Assembly: GCF_007954265.1 (NCBI RefSeq)
Contig: NZ_VOLS01000030.1
Coordinates: 1 to 51,899, forward strand
Direction of reading: 5' to 3'
Origin: Colwellia sp. C1TZA3
GTDB lineage: Bacteria; Pseudomonadota; Gammaproteobacteria; Enterobacterales; Alteromonadaceae
Length of the DNA stretch: 51,899 bases
Part shown: positions 18,650 to 28,661 of the stretch, piece by piece
Layout of the letters: each line of letters begins with the position of its first letter
Numbering within the stretch: the stretch's first letter is position 1
Program-made: the position numbers and the translations under genes
The notes under the pieces: generated by a model
The model's database searches: none
Told to the model about the DNA's origin: nothing
The model's input: the letters and a program-made list of their open reading frames with translations, nothing else

Positions 18650-20636
18650 CAACATTTCGCACCAATTGACATTCACTCAATTATTTTGTCCATCAGCGTG
18701 ATCATCAAGCATCTCTGTCAGCTAAATCATGCCCGCACTTTTTATTGACTCAAATTTTAGGATCGCCAAACCTGCCGTCCTTTGCGGACAGCAACTTTCT
18801 ATTGCTCAATTACACTAAATTATAAAGCGTCGCTATGTCAGATCCAAACAGGCGTAAAATCTTCTTTTTTCTTCGGACAGCCCCGTTATACACGCACCTT
18901 TCCCTTGGAAGAACAGTACATTGATCCCATTCATCCGTTGAAATAACCACCTCATTGTGGGCTTGCTTGTCGCCTTACCTACTTGATTTAATACCGTTTC
19001 GTTTTCCTTTTTTAGGGTTTCCCTTATTTCATATTCTCCTGTGTTATAAACCATCAAACACAGTGTCATTATCATCATGAGTGCATTGATACGTTCAGGC
19101 TTTTTCAAAAAAATACTGTTGAGGTGAAACTGTGGATCTTTAATGAAACGAAAGCCTCGCTCCACACCTTGCTGTTCTTTATAACTCACGAGTAATGTGG
19201 CTAGATCCATGTCTTGATTATTCAGGTCGTTCGTTGACAAGATAAATCGACCTAATTTATTTCTGCTCGGCCTTTGTTTTTCTTCACAGGATCTCAGTGT
19301 CATGTGCAACTCATAATGCACAATTGAGCGTTGCTCACCTGCCTTTGGTCGTCCTCGACCCGTAAATTTCTTTATAGGAACAAGTTGATAATTCACTTGG
19401 TGATATTTAAGCTTCTTTTCAAAGGCGATAGCGGCTCGCTGTGCATCTTTTTCACAAGTAAAAGGCTCGTTTTTCAGTTTTCTTGCTTCTTTTTCTGCCG
19501 TTAATTGCGCCTTTTCGATCCGCCTATTTAACGTGATTGTTTCCCGTTTGTTAGCTTGCTCTGAATAAATGAGCCCCCAATGCTGACGCATACCACGATC
19601 TTCTTGTCCAAGCCAAACACCTTTGTAACCATTACCAAGCGTTTGCCAAGCGAATATTTCCTCTTCAGAAATAACTAACTGCTTAGCTACTTTGACACTT
19701 TCAGGGACTCTAGTGAGCCACGTGTAAAAGGTGTTACTTAGCTTGTCTTGCACATAAAGTGCTGAGTCTGCGATCACTAATATATCGGGACTTTTTTCTA
19801 ATGCTGCTCTGAATTGTTCGATCCGCGCTAACGTTTGGTGAAAGTTCGTTTTATCTTGGCTGTTGCCATTAAGCCCTTCTATCCAAAGGGGTAAGTTAGC
19901 CGGGCCAGTGACGGTAAGCGACTTTAAGTCGGGCCGATGGTCTTTTGAATGACCATGCATGGGTCGAGGGGGCTGGTTTTTGTCCTCTTCACCGTCAGCG
20001 TTCACATCATAATCACCACTAAGCTTTAGGCTAGTGGTATCAAGGTGCAATCTTTGCCTTTTAGTCGCCGGCATAAATTCTTGCGCTATTTCATTGGCAA
20101 TTTCGGCGAATAACTCGGTAACACCATAAGCATAAATAGCATCTAAGGTCCGACCCAGTGCATCATCATTGAAATGCTCATGCTTAACACCTTTGCCAAA
20201 TAAAACGGCTAGTGCTTTGTTTTCAAAGAAATGATGGGATAGATAAATAGGACTTTGGGTAAAACCCAAGCCACAGATGATCATCGCCTTAACACGCTGC
20301 CCATGAGAAAGAATGGCGCCATGTTTTTTTGAGGTAGGCAATCTGGCGTCGATACGTTCGACCAACTTAAGCTTATTAATAAAGCCCGCCGTGATCCCGT
20401 GGTAGTCAAGAGACTCAATGTTGATATCTTCATTAATATCGATATTGTTGATGGCGCTAAACGGATATGACATACAGCTTTCATTAAAAATAGAAACTAA
20501 GGGCAGTATTGTTACATAAGTACAAGAGAATTCTTGTGATCCATTGGCAATAATTCTTGTGATCTATTGACTATTCGTGAGGAGTACGTGATTTATATTA
20601 ATTAATTTTAAAGCTTGAGATTGGTGCGGAATGACG
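18650..20636 (-). mobile_element. Complete IS1634-type insertion sequence
   Basis: The element is about 1987 bp. Its left end CAACATTTCGCACCAAT and the complement of its right end CGTCATTCCGCACCAAT match at 14 of 17 positions, giving imperfect terminal inverted repeats. GTTCCTAC stands directly outside both ends (18642-18649 and 20637-20644), a candidate 8-bp target duplication, somewhat longer than the 5-6 bp usual for IS1634. One intact transposase fills it. The insertion lies in intergenic repeat DNA and breaks no gene. Confidence 0.72.
18833..20473 (-). CDS. IS1634-family transposase
   Basis: A 546-residue DDE transposase. The N-terminal DUF4277-like part (YHGITAGFINKLKLVERID, VKAMIICGLGFTQSPIYL) precedes the catalytic core. 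Likely catalytic acids are Asp in LHLDTTSLKLSGDY, Asp in ILVIADSALYVQDK and Glu in QQGVERGFRFIKDP. The region between the second and third acids contains the charged insertion seen in this family. No frameshift or stop is present, so it may be active. ATG 20473 opens the frame; no strong ribosome site is visible. Confidence 0.9.
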   Translation of the reverse strand: MSYPFSAINNIDINEDINIESLDYHGITAGFINKLKLVERIDARLPTSKKHGAILSHGQRVKAMIICGLGFTQSPIYLSHHFFENKALAVLFGKGVKHEHFNDDALGRTLDAIYAYGVTELFAEIANEIAQEFMPATKRQRLHLDTTSLKLSGDYDVNADGEEDKNQPPRPMHGHSKDHRPDLKSLTVTGPANLPLWIEGLNGNSQDKTNFHQTLARIEQFRAALEKSPDILVIADSALYVQDKLSNTFYTWLTRVPESVKVAKQLVISEEEIFAWQTLGNGYKGVWLGQEDRGMRQHWGLIYSEQANKRETITLNRRIEKAQLTAEKEARKLKNEPFTCEKDAQRAAIAFEKKLKYHQVNYQLVPIKKFTGRGRPKAGEQRSIVHYELHMTLRSCEEKQRPSRNKLGRFILSTNDLNNQDMDLATLLVSYKEQQGVERGFRFIKDPQFHLNSIFLKKPERINALMMIMTLCLMVYNTGEYEIRETLKKENETVLNQVGKATSKPTMRWLFQRMNGINVLFFQGKGACITGLSEEKRRFYACLDLT

Positions 20637-20659
20637 GTTCCTACAGGGGTATAAGTCAG

Positions 20660-20785
20660 TAGAGTAATGCAGGAGCAATTACCAGGATGCACTAATGCCT
20701 CGAAAGGCAGGATGTTTAGGAGAGGCCCGAACATCGTCGTTCCTTCACATCCATGTGATCACGACATACCCTTCTTGCTGAACAT
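20660..20785 (-). repeat. Terminator-associated repeat, lysS copy (modules A and B)
   Basis: On the minus strand this begins ATGTTCAGCAAGAAGGGTAT directly after the lysS terminator T-tract. The ATGTTC start recurs 51 bp later (positions 20785 and 20734), with a TCACATGGATGTGA stem between. It then continues through the module ending in GGTAATTGCTCCTGCATTAC. Both modules align with the tolC copy at 48259-48455. Confidence 0.8.
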
Positions 20786-20812
20786 AAAAAAGCACCCTAA
20801 GGTGCTTTTTTA
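20786..20812 (-). terminator. Terminator after lysS
   Basis: AAAAAAGCACC and GGTGCTTTTTT flank a four-base loop CTAA, about 45 bp beyond the lysS stop. It closes the dsbC-recJ-prfB-lysS gene run. Confidence 0.9.
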
Positions 20813-20858
20813 TTATGCGTTTAGCTAAATTTATTCAGCTAGTATTGCCGCCAATTAA

Positions 20859-22400
20859 TTACTCAGCAAGTGGACGCATATGTGGGAACAAAATAACGTC
20901 TTTAATGGTAGGTGAATCAGTGAATAACATCACTAATCGATCAATACCAATGCCTTCACCCGCTGTTGGTGGTAAGCCATATTCAAGTGCTTGAATATAA
21001 TCTGCGTCAAAATGCATGGCTTCGTCATCACCTGCATCTTTACCTGCGACTTGGTTTCTAAAACGCGCCGCTTGATCTTCAGCATCATTAAGCTCTGAGA
21101 AGCCGTTGGCTAGTTCACGACCACCAACGAAAAACTCAAAACGGTCAGTGATAAATGAGTTGTCATCATTTCTGCGAGCTAATGGCGATACTTCCCACGG
21201 GTATTCTGTGATAAAGGTCGGTTGGTCAAGCATATGCTCAGCAACTTCTTCAAAAATCTCACAAACATACTTACCAGCACCCCAGACTTTAGATGCTTCA
21301 GTTTCCTTAACTCCCACTTGTTTAGCCATCGCTTTCAAGGCATCAAAGTTAGCTTCTGGGTCACGTAAAACCGCCTCATCAAGGTCGTTACCATATTGTA
21401 AAATTGCATCAACCATAGACAAACGGGTAAACGGCTGACCAAAGTCATAGAATTTCTCTTCTACTACTTCACCGTCAGCGTTTTTAACGGTATTACGAAT
21501 AACCGCTGAGCCCATAACGTCTTCGGCTAGGGTACGTAACATTTCTTCTGTAAGGTTCATTAGGTCATGATAATCAGCATAAGCTTGGTAGAATTCAATC
21601 ATGGTGAATTCTGGATTATGACGTGATGATAAGCCTTCATTACGGAAGTTGCGGTTAATTTCAAACACTTTCTCAAAACCACCAACAACCAAGCGCTTCA
21701 AGTAAAGCTCTGGCGCAATACGCATATACATTTGAATGTCTAAGGCATTGTGAAACGTTTCAAAAGGTTTCGCCGTTGCACCACCTGGGATGGTTTGTAG
21801 CATCGGTGTTTCAACTTCCATAAAATCACGGTCAGTTAAAAATTTACGAATACCATCCACTATTTTAGAACGAATTTTAAACGTGTTGCGTGTGTCTTCG
21901 TTAATGATCAAATCAACATAACGTTGACGATATTTTGTTTCAACATCTGATAAGCCATGAAACTTTTCTGGTAATGGACGCAGCGATTTTGTTAACAGCT
22001 CGTATTTATCCATATTAACGTATAAGTCGCCTTTACCTGACATATGCATAGTACCGGTAACACCAATAATATCGCCGATGTCTAAAGTGCCCCAACGCTC
22101 TTTAATATCTTTTTGCACTGTTTTATGTGCATAAGCCTGAATACGGCCAGTCATATCTTGTAAGACTAAAAATGGCCCACGTTTTGCCATTACGCGACCA
22201 GCAATGCTGTAAAGACCGGTTTCAGCTTCAAGCGTTTCTTTATCTTTTTCACCGTGTTCAGCTTGCAAATTAGCAGCATAATGTTTTCGGTCAAACTTGT
22301 TAGGGTGGCCATTAGCCGGACAGTTTTCTCGAATTTTTGCTAATTTGCCACGACGTTCGGCAATCAATTTATTTTCGTCTTGGTGTGCTTGATCAGTCAT
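20859..22400 (-). CDS. lysS: LysS, class II lysyl-tRNA synthetase
   Basis: A 513-residue enzyme that charges tRNA-Lys. The N-terminal OB-fold anticodon-binding domain (about residues 60-150, starting [14 protein letters not shown]) precedes the class II core. Motif 1 lies around [21 protein letters not shown], motif 2 around [20 protein letters not shown] and motif 3 around [13 protein letters not shown] near the C-terminus. Length is normal. It is the last gene of a run that in E. coli also reads recJ-prfB-lysS. The gap from prfB is about 110 bp. Confidence 0.97.
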   Translation of the reverse strand: MTDQAHQDENKLIAERRGKLAKIRENCPANGHPNKFDRKHYAANLQAEHGEKDKETLEAETGLYSIAGRVMAKRGPFLVLQDMTGRIQAYAHKTVQKDIKERWGTLDIGDIIGVTGTMHMSGKGDLYVNMDKYELLTKSLRPLPEKFHGLSDVETKYRQRYVDLIINEDTRNTFKIRSKIVDGIRKFLTDRDFMEVETPMLQTIPGGATAKPFETFHNALDIQMYMRIAPELYLKRLVVGGFEKVFEINRNFRNEGLSSRHNPEFTMIEFYQAYADYHDLMNLTEEMLRTLAEDVMGSAVIRNTVKNADGEVVEEKFYDFGQPFTRLSMVDAILQYGNDLDEAVLRDPEANFDALKAMAKQVGVKETEASKVWGAGKYVCEIFEEVAEHMLDQPTFITEYPWEVSPLARRNDDNSFITDRFEFFVGGRELANGFSELNDAEDQAARFRNQVAGKDAGDDEAMHFDADYIQALEYGLPPTAGEGIGIDRLVMLFTDSPTIKDVILFPHMRPLAE

Positions 22401-22509
22401 TTTATGTCTCGTATTTTAACGTAGTATTTATTTAAGCTAAGCTATTTAGCGCTCAAATTTTGCTATTAAAGGTATATTTTATTAAAAATAGTTTAAATTA
22501 ATTAAGAAC

Positions 22510-23608
22510 TTATAAGCCAGATTTTAAGCTAGCTTCTAAAAATTTGTTTAAATCGCCATCTAATACGGCTTGAGTATTTCGGTTCTCTATGCCGGTACGT
22601 AAATCTTTAATACGGCTGTCATCTAAAACATAAGAACGTATTTGACTACCCCAACCAATATCTGACTTGCCATCTTCTAATTCTTGTTTGCCTTCATTCT
22701 GCTTTTGCATTTCCATTTCATACAATTTAGCTTTGAGCAACTTCATCGCGGTAGCACGGTTTTTGTGCTGTGAACGATCGGCCTGACAAGCCACTACTGC
22801 GCCTGTTGGCTCATGGGTAATACGTATGGCAGAATCGGTTTTATTAACATGTTGACCACCGGCACCAGAGGCACGAAAGGTGTCTATGCGTAAATCTGCT
22901 GGGTTAATATCAATTTCAATATTGTCGTCTATTTCTGGGTAAATAAACGCAGAAGCAAACGAGGTATGACGACGACCACTTGAATCAAAGGGTGACTTGC
23001 GCACTAAACGATGTACGCCGGTTTCTGTGCGTAACCAACCAAAAGCATACTCGCCAGTGTATTTAATAGTACAGCCTTTAATACCGGCGACATCACCACC
23101 AGTCACTTCAATAGCTTCTGTTTTGTAACCATTGGCTTCACCCCAGCGTAAATACATGCGCATCAGCATTTCTGCCCAATCTTGTGCTTCTGTACCACCA
23201 GAGCCTGACTGAATATCTAAATAGCAGTTATTGGCATCGTGATCACCAGAAAACATCCGGCGAAACTCTAGTTTTTCAAGGCTGGCTTCTAAGGTTTTTG
23301 TTTCAGCTTCGGCGTCATTAAAGGTTTCTTCGTCGTCGGCTTCAACGGCAAGTTCAACCAAACCTTCAATGTCTTCACAACCTGAATCCATTTGTGCAAT
23401 GGTTTCAACCACCGCGTCTAATGCCGCACGTTCACGGCCCAGTGCTTGTGCGCGTTCAGGATTATTCCACACATCGGCAGACTCTAGCTCTCGAGTTACT
23501 TCAACCAGGCGTTCTGACTTTTGATCGTAGTCAAAGATACCCCCGAAGTAAATTGGTGCGTTCGCGAATTTCTTTAATTTTATTGAGTACTGGGTTAACT
23601 TCTAGCAT
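22510..23608 (-). CDS. prfB: PrfB, peptide chain release factor 2 (programmed +1 frameshift)
   Basis: RF2 recognises UGA and UAA. Translation starts at ATG 23608 ([20 protein letters not shown]) and meets an in-frame TGA at codon 26 (23533-23531); skipping one base there joins the frame [13 protein letters not shown] and gives 365 residues, the E. coli length. The anticodon-like SPF is in [13 protein letters not shown] and the peptidyl-hydrolysis GGQ is in [11 protein letters not shown] continuous frame from 23472 is only the part after the shift. It lies between recJ and lysS as in other gammaproteobacteria. Confidence 0.97.
23530..23544 (-). promoter_or_regulatory. RF2 autoregulatory +1 frameshift site
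   Basis: The minus strand reads GGGGGTATCTTTGAC: a Shine-Dalgarno-like G run, the slippery CTT codon and the TGA C context. Low RF2 lets ribosomes shift +1 at CTT and make more RF2. The spacing matches the classical site. Confidence 0.95.
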
Positions 23609-23774
23609 ATTTTTTAACTGTCACGCCGTAATTAATGAATAAAGGGAAAAACAAAAAAAATAGTCGCGCATTATAGCCTAATTATGCGATTAAATAAACG
23701 CTTGCTTGAATAATGAAATACTGTTTTTATGATGTTTTTCTCACCGATTAAACTGATAATGGTATTGATAACCT

Positions 23775-25544
23775 TCAGTCTAATTGTTCAACCATTAATT
23801 GTACCGACTGTTTACCGCGAAACTCATTGATATCTAAACGATAGGCTAGCTTCACCTGCTTGGCTTGGTTGTCTGGCCAACGCTTAATATCAACATTAAA
23901 GGCGATGGCATCAAATACTTGCTGGTCTTTCTCTACCACAAGCTTTAAGTGTTTTTCGCCAACAATGCGTTGCTGAACAAGCGTAAAAACGTCATCAAAC
24001 ACCGGCTCTGGAAAGTTTTGTCCCCACGGCCCAGCCTCACGTAAGACCTGTGCAAAAGCCAGTGTCATATTGTTAGTTAATAGCTCGCCATCTGAGGCCA
24101 GCACACCCGTTAAAGCTTCTTTACTTAACCACTGCTCGGCATATTGCTCAAATAGCGTTGAAAATTGTTGAAATTTATTTGCCGGTATTGATAAACCTGC
24201 CGCCATGGCATGACCACCAAACTTTATAATAATACCAGGGTGTTGGCTGTCAATATACTCAAGTAAATCACGAATATGTAAACCTGGAATAGAGCGCGCT
24301 GAGCCTTTTATTTCATTCTCATTGATCTCAATGCTATCGCTATCAGCGGCTTGAGCATCTAGGTCATCGTCATCATTACCTTTGGCAAAAACAATACTCG
24401 GGCGATGATACTTTTCTTTTAAGCGCCCAGCAACAATACCGATGACGCCTTGATGCCAGTCACCATGAAACAAACTAATGCCATGGGGTAAATTGCTTTC
24501 GCTAAATTGTAAACTAGCCAGTACTTGCTCTGCCTCAATTTGCATGCCCTGCTCTATTTCTCGGCGCGCTTTATTTAAGTCATCCAAATCGGCTGCCATC
24601 ACTCTAGCGCTTGATAAATCTTTTGCCAGTAAGCAGTTAATGCCAAACGCCATATCGTCTAATCGACCTGCCGCATTGATACGTGGGCCTAAGGCAAAGC
24701 CAAAATCGCTGGCGACTAATTTTTGCTGATTTTTACCGGCAATTTCTATTAAGGCTTGAATACCTGGGCGCGTAGCTCCTGCTCGAATACGCTTGAGTCC
24801 TTGTTCGACTAAAATTCGATTATTGGCATCAAGTGACACCACATCAGCAACCGTGCCTAAGGCAACTAAATCAAGTAATTGTGCGATATTAGGTTCTTTA
24901 ATATTCTGCTGTTCAAACCATTGCTGTTCACGTAAATATTTTCTTAACGCCAACATAAAGTAAAATGCGACACCAACACCGGCCAACGACTTGCTGGCAA
25001 AATTACAACCCACTTGGTTTGGGTTAACAATGGCATCGGCAGGTGGTGAATTTGCGCCAGGTAAGTGATGGTCAGTAACCACCACTTGCAGCCCTAGCTC
25101 CTTCGCTCTTTTAACACCAGCAATACAGCTAATGCCATTATCAACAGTCACCAATACTTGCGCGCCTTGTGAGTTAGCAATATCAACAATTTCAGGGGTT
25201 AAGCCATAGCCGTACTTAAATCGGTTGGGCACTAAGAAATGATGGTTTGTTGAACCTAGCATTTGTAATGCTTCCATCATTAATGCCGTACTTGTGGCTC
25301 CGTCAGCGTCAAAGTCACCAATCACTGTAATGTTTTTTTGCTCTTGCAGTGCCTGATACAACAGTTCACATGCTTCAGGTAAGCCTTTTAGCGAATCAAC
25401 AGCACATAAATGTGACGCGGTTAATTCAAGTTGTTCTTTGTTGGTAACACCACGTCGTGCATATATTTGTCGAACAAGTGGATGTAGTGTATCGGGTAAA
25501 TGCTCATCGCTAACTTGCGCTCGACGAATGATCTCTTTATGCAT
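23775..25544 (-). CDS. recJ: RecJ, single-strand DNA-specific 5'-3' exonuclease
   Basis: A 589-residue DHH-family nuclease used in recombination and mismatch repair. Metal-binding motifs are GDFDADG (76-82), VDNG (134-137) and DHH (158-160); the DHHA1 domain has KGSARSIPG and the glycine-rich FGGHAMAAGLSI. The C-terminal OB domain ends in FRGKQSVQLMVEQLD. An acidic insertion (NDDDDLDAQAADSDS and INENE) of about 25 residues stands just before KGSARSIPG. The gene lies between dsbC and prfB, with about 110 bp before it. Confidence 0.96.
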   Translation of the reverse strand: MHKEIIRRAQVSDEHLPDTLHPLVRQIYARRGVTNKEQLELTASHLCAVDSLKGLPEACELLYQALQEQKNITVIGDFDADGATSTALMMEALQMLGSTNHHFLVPNRFKYGYGLTPEIVDIANSQGAQVLVTVDNGISCIAGVKRAKELGLQVVVTDHHLPGANSPPADAIVNPNQVGCNFASKSLAGVGVAFYFMLALRKYLREQQWFEQQNIKEPNIAQLLDLVALGTVADVVSLDANNRILVEQGLKRIRAGATRPGIQALIEIAGKNQQKLVASDFGFALGPRINAAGRLDDMAFGINCLLAKDLSSARVMAADLDDLNKARREIEQGMQIEAEQVLASLQFSESNLPHGISLFHGDWHQGVIGIVAGRLKEKYHRPSIVFAKGNDDDDLDAQAADSDSIEINENEIKGSARSIPGLHIRDLLEYIDSQHPGIIIKFGGHAMAAGLSIPANKFQQFSTLFEQYAEQWLSKEALTGVLASDGELLTNNMTLAFAQVLREAGPWGQNFPEPVFDDVFTLVQQRIVGEKHLKLVVEKDQQVFDAIAFNVDIKRWPDNQAKQVKLAYRLDINEFRGKQSVQLMVEQLD

Positions 25545-25656
25545 GAATGAACCTTATACTTGAAACGCTAGAGACAAAAATGGCAAGTGAATGACTTGCC
25601 ATTTTATCAAAAAATTAAGTTATACCAATCGAATAAATTGATGAATCTGTTCGATA

Positions 25657-26445
25657 TTAACCACCTTGTTGAGAGGTCTCTAATAAGGTAAACAATTTAC
25701 TTGGGTCTTGATAACCTGGCACCATCATGCCATTGGCTAATACAATGGCCGGTGTGCCAGAAACGCCTACTTGACGACCAAAGTCAAATTCGTCTTCAAT
25801 AGGCATATCACAAATACGTGCCGCCACTGAAGAGCCACTTTTCGCTTTTGTTAACGCTGACTTAGGATCTTCATGGCACCATATTGAGCGTAAATCTTTA
25901 AAGCCTTGTGAATAACTGCCGGTTTGGTCTTTTACGCCAGCACGTGGATACGCTAAATAACGCACCGTAATGCCTTTGTCGTTATAAGCGCTCATTTGTT
26001 TATGCATTTTACGACAATAACCACAGGTGATATCAGTAAAAACTGTTACTACATGCTTTTCGTTTTTAGCGGGATACACAATCATAGCATCAGAGAATTG
26101 AACCATACCGTCAACCCGCACTTGCGCTAAACTTTCTTCAGTTAAATTACTCACGTTTTCGCCTAATCCATACATTTTACCATGCAATAAAAAATTGCCA
26201 TCGGCACTAGCATAAAATAAGCCCTGATCGGTCAGCACTTCAACAACACCAGGCATGGGAGATGATTTGATACTAGCAACATTAAACCCTAACATTTGTG
26301 ACAACTTTGCTTTTAGCCCTTGCAACTCAGGCGACTGTGTAACAGGTAACATCACACTGTTATTTGCTGGCTCAGCATACGCGGCAACATTGTGGGTCAT
26401 ACTTAACAAGCCAAATGCAGCAGCCAATAAAAATTTCTTAGACAT
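25657..26445 (-). CDS. dsbC: DsbC, periplasmic disulfide isomerase
   Basis: A 262-residue protein with a signal peptide ending near VAAYA (residue 24), an N-terminal dimerisation domain and a C-terminal thioredoxin fold. The active site is CGYC (Cys141-Cys144) in FTDITCGYCRKMH, and the cis-proline is in VSGTPAIVLANG. It corrects wrong disulfides and is kept reduced by DsbD. It heads the run with recJ, prfB and lysS; in E. coli xerD lies just before it, but here the upstream neighbour is divergent fldB. Confidence 0.95.
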   Translation of the reverse strand: MSKKFLLAAAFGLLSMTHNVAAYAEPANNSVMLPVTQSPELQGLKAKLSQMLGFNVASIKSSPMPGVVEVLTDQGLFYASADGNFLLHGKMYGLGENVSNLTEESLAQVRVDGMVQFSDAMIVYPAKNEKHVVTVFTDITCGYCRKMHKQMSAYNDKGITVRYLAYPRAGVKDQTGSYSQGFKDLRSIWCHEDPKSALTKAKSGSSVAARICDMPIEDEFDFGRQVGVSGTPAIVLANGMMVPGYQDPSKLFTLLETSQQGG

Positions 26446-26719
26446 AAATCAATACCATACCTTAACTATATGAACGGAAAATGAGCGGAAAATTACTTTT
26501 GTAATTTTAGATAAATACCAAGACCGCTCTAATGCCTCTAAAATTACAGTGAAAAAGCCATAATTGCAATAACACTACACCAGCCAATAGCTAACTGATC
26601 TGATAAAATATGACTTTCAATAGCAATGTACAGCATCTTATTGGCGAGAATTTTGCTAAAATCTCACCACTCGCTCAGCAACCACCTAGAGTGGTTCGTT
26701 AAACCTCGGTAATTTATCA

Positions 26720-27244
26720 ATGAACATCGCATTATTTTACGGCTCAACCACTTGTTATACCGAAATAGCAGCAGAAAAAATTCAAGCTGAACTAGGCATA
26801 GATAACGTCACCTTATTTAATATTAAAGATATACCACTGACAGAAATGGCGAATCACGACATCTTAATTTTAGGTATTTCTACTTGGGACTATGGTGAAA
26901 TTCAGGAAGACTGGGAGTCACATTGGCCAGAAATCGCCAACATTGATCTTGAGGGGAAAATTGTTGCTCTTTATGGTATGGGAGACCAAATTGGTTACAC
27001 CGATTGGTTTCAAGATGCGCTTGGCATGTTACATGATCAAGTGCTGGCACAAGGCGGCTATGTTATCGGTTATTGGCTCAATGAAGGTTATGACTTTGCA
27101 GTGTCAAAAGCACTAACAGCAAATCAGCAACATTTTGTTGGTTTAGCCCTTGATGAAGACAACCAATACGATGCTAGCGAAGCACGGATCAAACAGTGGT
27201 GCCAACAAATTAGCGCTGAAATCGCAGATATTCTAGTAGATTAA
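26720..27244 (+). CDS. fldB: FldB-like flavodoxin
   Basis: A 174-residue long-chain flavodoxin that carries electrons on FMN. The phosphate loop is YGSTTCYTE (residues 7-15) and the flavin-stacking loops are [13 protein letters not shown] (about 56-68) and [13 protein letters not shown] (about 93-105). The [12 protein letters not shown] segment and ending are closer to FldB than FldA. It is divergent from dsbC, as fldB is beside the xerD-dsbC operon in E. coli. The gap of about 270 bp should contain both promoters. Confidence 0.9.
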   Translation: MNIALFYGSTTCYTEIAAEKIQAELGIDNVTLFNIKDIPLTEMANHDILILGISTWDYGEIQEDWESHWPEIANIDLEGKIVALYGMGDQIGYTDWFQDALGMLHDQVLAQGGYVIGYWLNEGYDFAVSKALTANQQHFVGLALDEDNQYDASEARIKQWCQQISAEIADILVD

Positions 27245-27345
27245 GTTAAATATCATAATAATTAGACAAATTTGGCAAGATCTTTAGGATAAATCGTATT
27301 TTGCCATTATAATCACCCTTATTAATCCCCAAAGAAAATTATTAC

Positions 27346-28581
27346 ATGTTTGAGCAGTTTGACCTAGATTCCGCATTATTGGGCGGCATTGAAAATGCAG
27401 GCTATAAAAAGCCAACGTCTATCCAAGAATTAGTACTTCCTGTCGCTATGACAGGTAAAGACGTATTAGCTTCGGCCCCAACAGGAACAGGAAAAACAGC
27501 AGCGTTTATTTTGCCAGCTGCTCAACACTTGCTTGATTATCCTCGCCCACCACAAGGTTTTCCACGTGTACTGATTTTGTCGCCAACCCGCGAGCTTGCC
27601 ATACAAACTCATGAGCAATGTGAGAAGTTAACTGCGCTAACCAATATTAAATCTGCCGTTATTACCGGTGGTGTTAATTATGGCAGCCATAAAGAAGTAC
27701 TCACCGGTAACACCGATATTTTGGTTGCTACACCTGGCCGGTTAATGGAATACATTGAAAGTGAGCAGTTTGACAGCCGTGAAATTGAAATCCTTATTCT
27801 AGATGAAGCTGACCGTATGCTCACCATGGGTTTTGCTGAAACCATTAATCGCATTGTTGGCGAAGCACGTTGGCGCAAACAAACCATGCTATTTTCTGCC
27901 ACCCTAGAAGGGGCTGCTGTAGTACGTTTTTCTCGCGAACTGTTAAACGACCCAGTATTTTTAGAAGCAAGTCCTTCTCGAAAAGAAAAAGCAAAAATTC
28001 ATCAATGGATGCATCTAGCCGATGACAAAGATCATAAATTCGCCTTATTGCTTAACTTATTGAAACAAGAAGAAGTAGGACGTGCGCTGGTTTTTGCCAA
28101 TAAACGTGAAACCGTGCAATATTTATCCGGTAAATTGTATGCTGATAACGTGCCTTGTGTTTGGCTTGAAGGTAAAATGCAACAAGATAAACGCAATACT
28201 TCAGTCGAGCGTTTACGCAATGGTACGGTTAAAGTATTAGTCGCTACCGATATTGCAGAGCGTGGTCTTGATATTGACGATATAACCCATGTGATCAACT
28301 TTGATATGCCACGCACCGCCGATATTTATTTACATCGCATCGGGCGTACTGGCCGAGCCGGCAATAAAGGTACCGCTATCTCACTGGTTGAAGCGCATGA
28401 CATGACCGTTATCGGTAAAATTGAGCGCTATATTAAAGAGCGCCTACCCCGCCGTGTTATTGAAACCTTAAGACCACAATACAAAGAAGCACGTGTTGCC
28501 GTTAAAAAAACCAAAGTAAAAAGAACCGTAGCTCAAAAGAAAGCTAAAGCGAAAAAAGTAGCGAAACGCAGTAAAAGCTAG
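27346..28581 (+). CDS. srmB: SrmB-like DEAD-box RNA helicase
   Basis: A 411-residue ATP-dependent RNA helicase; SrmB acts early in 50S ribosome assembly. Motifs in order are APTGTGKT (44-51), PTRELA, TPGRL, DEAD (153-156), SAT, and HRIGRTGRAG. The segments RWRKQTMLFSATLEG and KKIHQW-like AKIHQWMHLADD are specific to SrmB. The C-terminal tail is a lysine-rich, arginine-rich extension of about 30 residues (KKTKVKRTVAQKKAKAKK) that would bind RNA. Cold-adapted bacteria rely on such helicases. It is followed by a clear terminator. Confidence 0.92.
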   Translation: MFEQFDLDSALLGGIENAGYKKPTSIQELVLPVAMTGKDVLASAPTGTGKTAAFILPAAQHLLDYPRPPQGFPRVLILSPTRELAIQTHEQCEKLTALTNIKSAVITGGVNYGSHKEVLTGNTDILVATPGRLMEYIESEQFDSREIEILILDEADRMLTMGFAETINRIVGEARWRKQTMLFSATLEGAAVVRFSRELLNDPVFLEASPSRKEKAKIHQWMHLADDKDHKFALLLNLLKQEEVGRALVFANKRETVQYLSGKLYADNVPCVWLEGKMQQDKRNTSVERLRNGTVKVLVATDIAERGLDIDDITHVINFDMPRTADIYLHRIGRTGRAGNKGTAISLVEAHDMTVIGKIERYIKERLPRRVIETLRPQYKEARVAVKKTKVKRTVAQKKAKAKKVAKRSKS

Positions 28582-28627
28582 ACACTAAAAACGAGCACTA
28601 CTAATCATAAGTGTTCGGTTAATCGTT

Positions 28628-28661
28628 AAAAAAACCTAAACCTTCCCGTTTAGGTTTTTTG
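28628..28661 (+). terminator. Terminator after srmB
   Basis: AAACCTAAAC and GTTTAGGTTT form the stem with loop CTTCCC and a T-run, about 50 bp past the srmB stop. Confidence 0.9.

Noticed and set aside
18563-18748. 61-codon plus-strand frame at the left IS border
   Set aside because: It spans the junction of repeat and IS end, so it cannot be an ancestral gene, and no motif is visible.
25622-25656. Possible MITE remnant after dsbC
   Set aside because: TACCAATCGAATAAATTGAT resembles a MITE tip, but no matching second end or target duplication was found.
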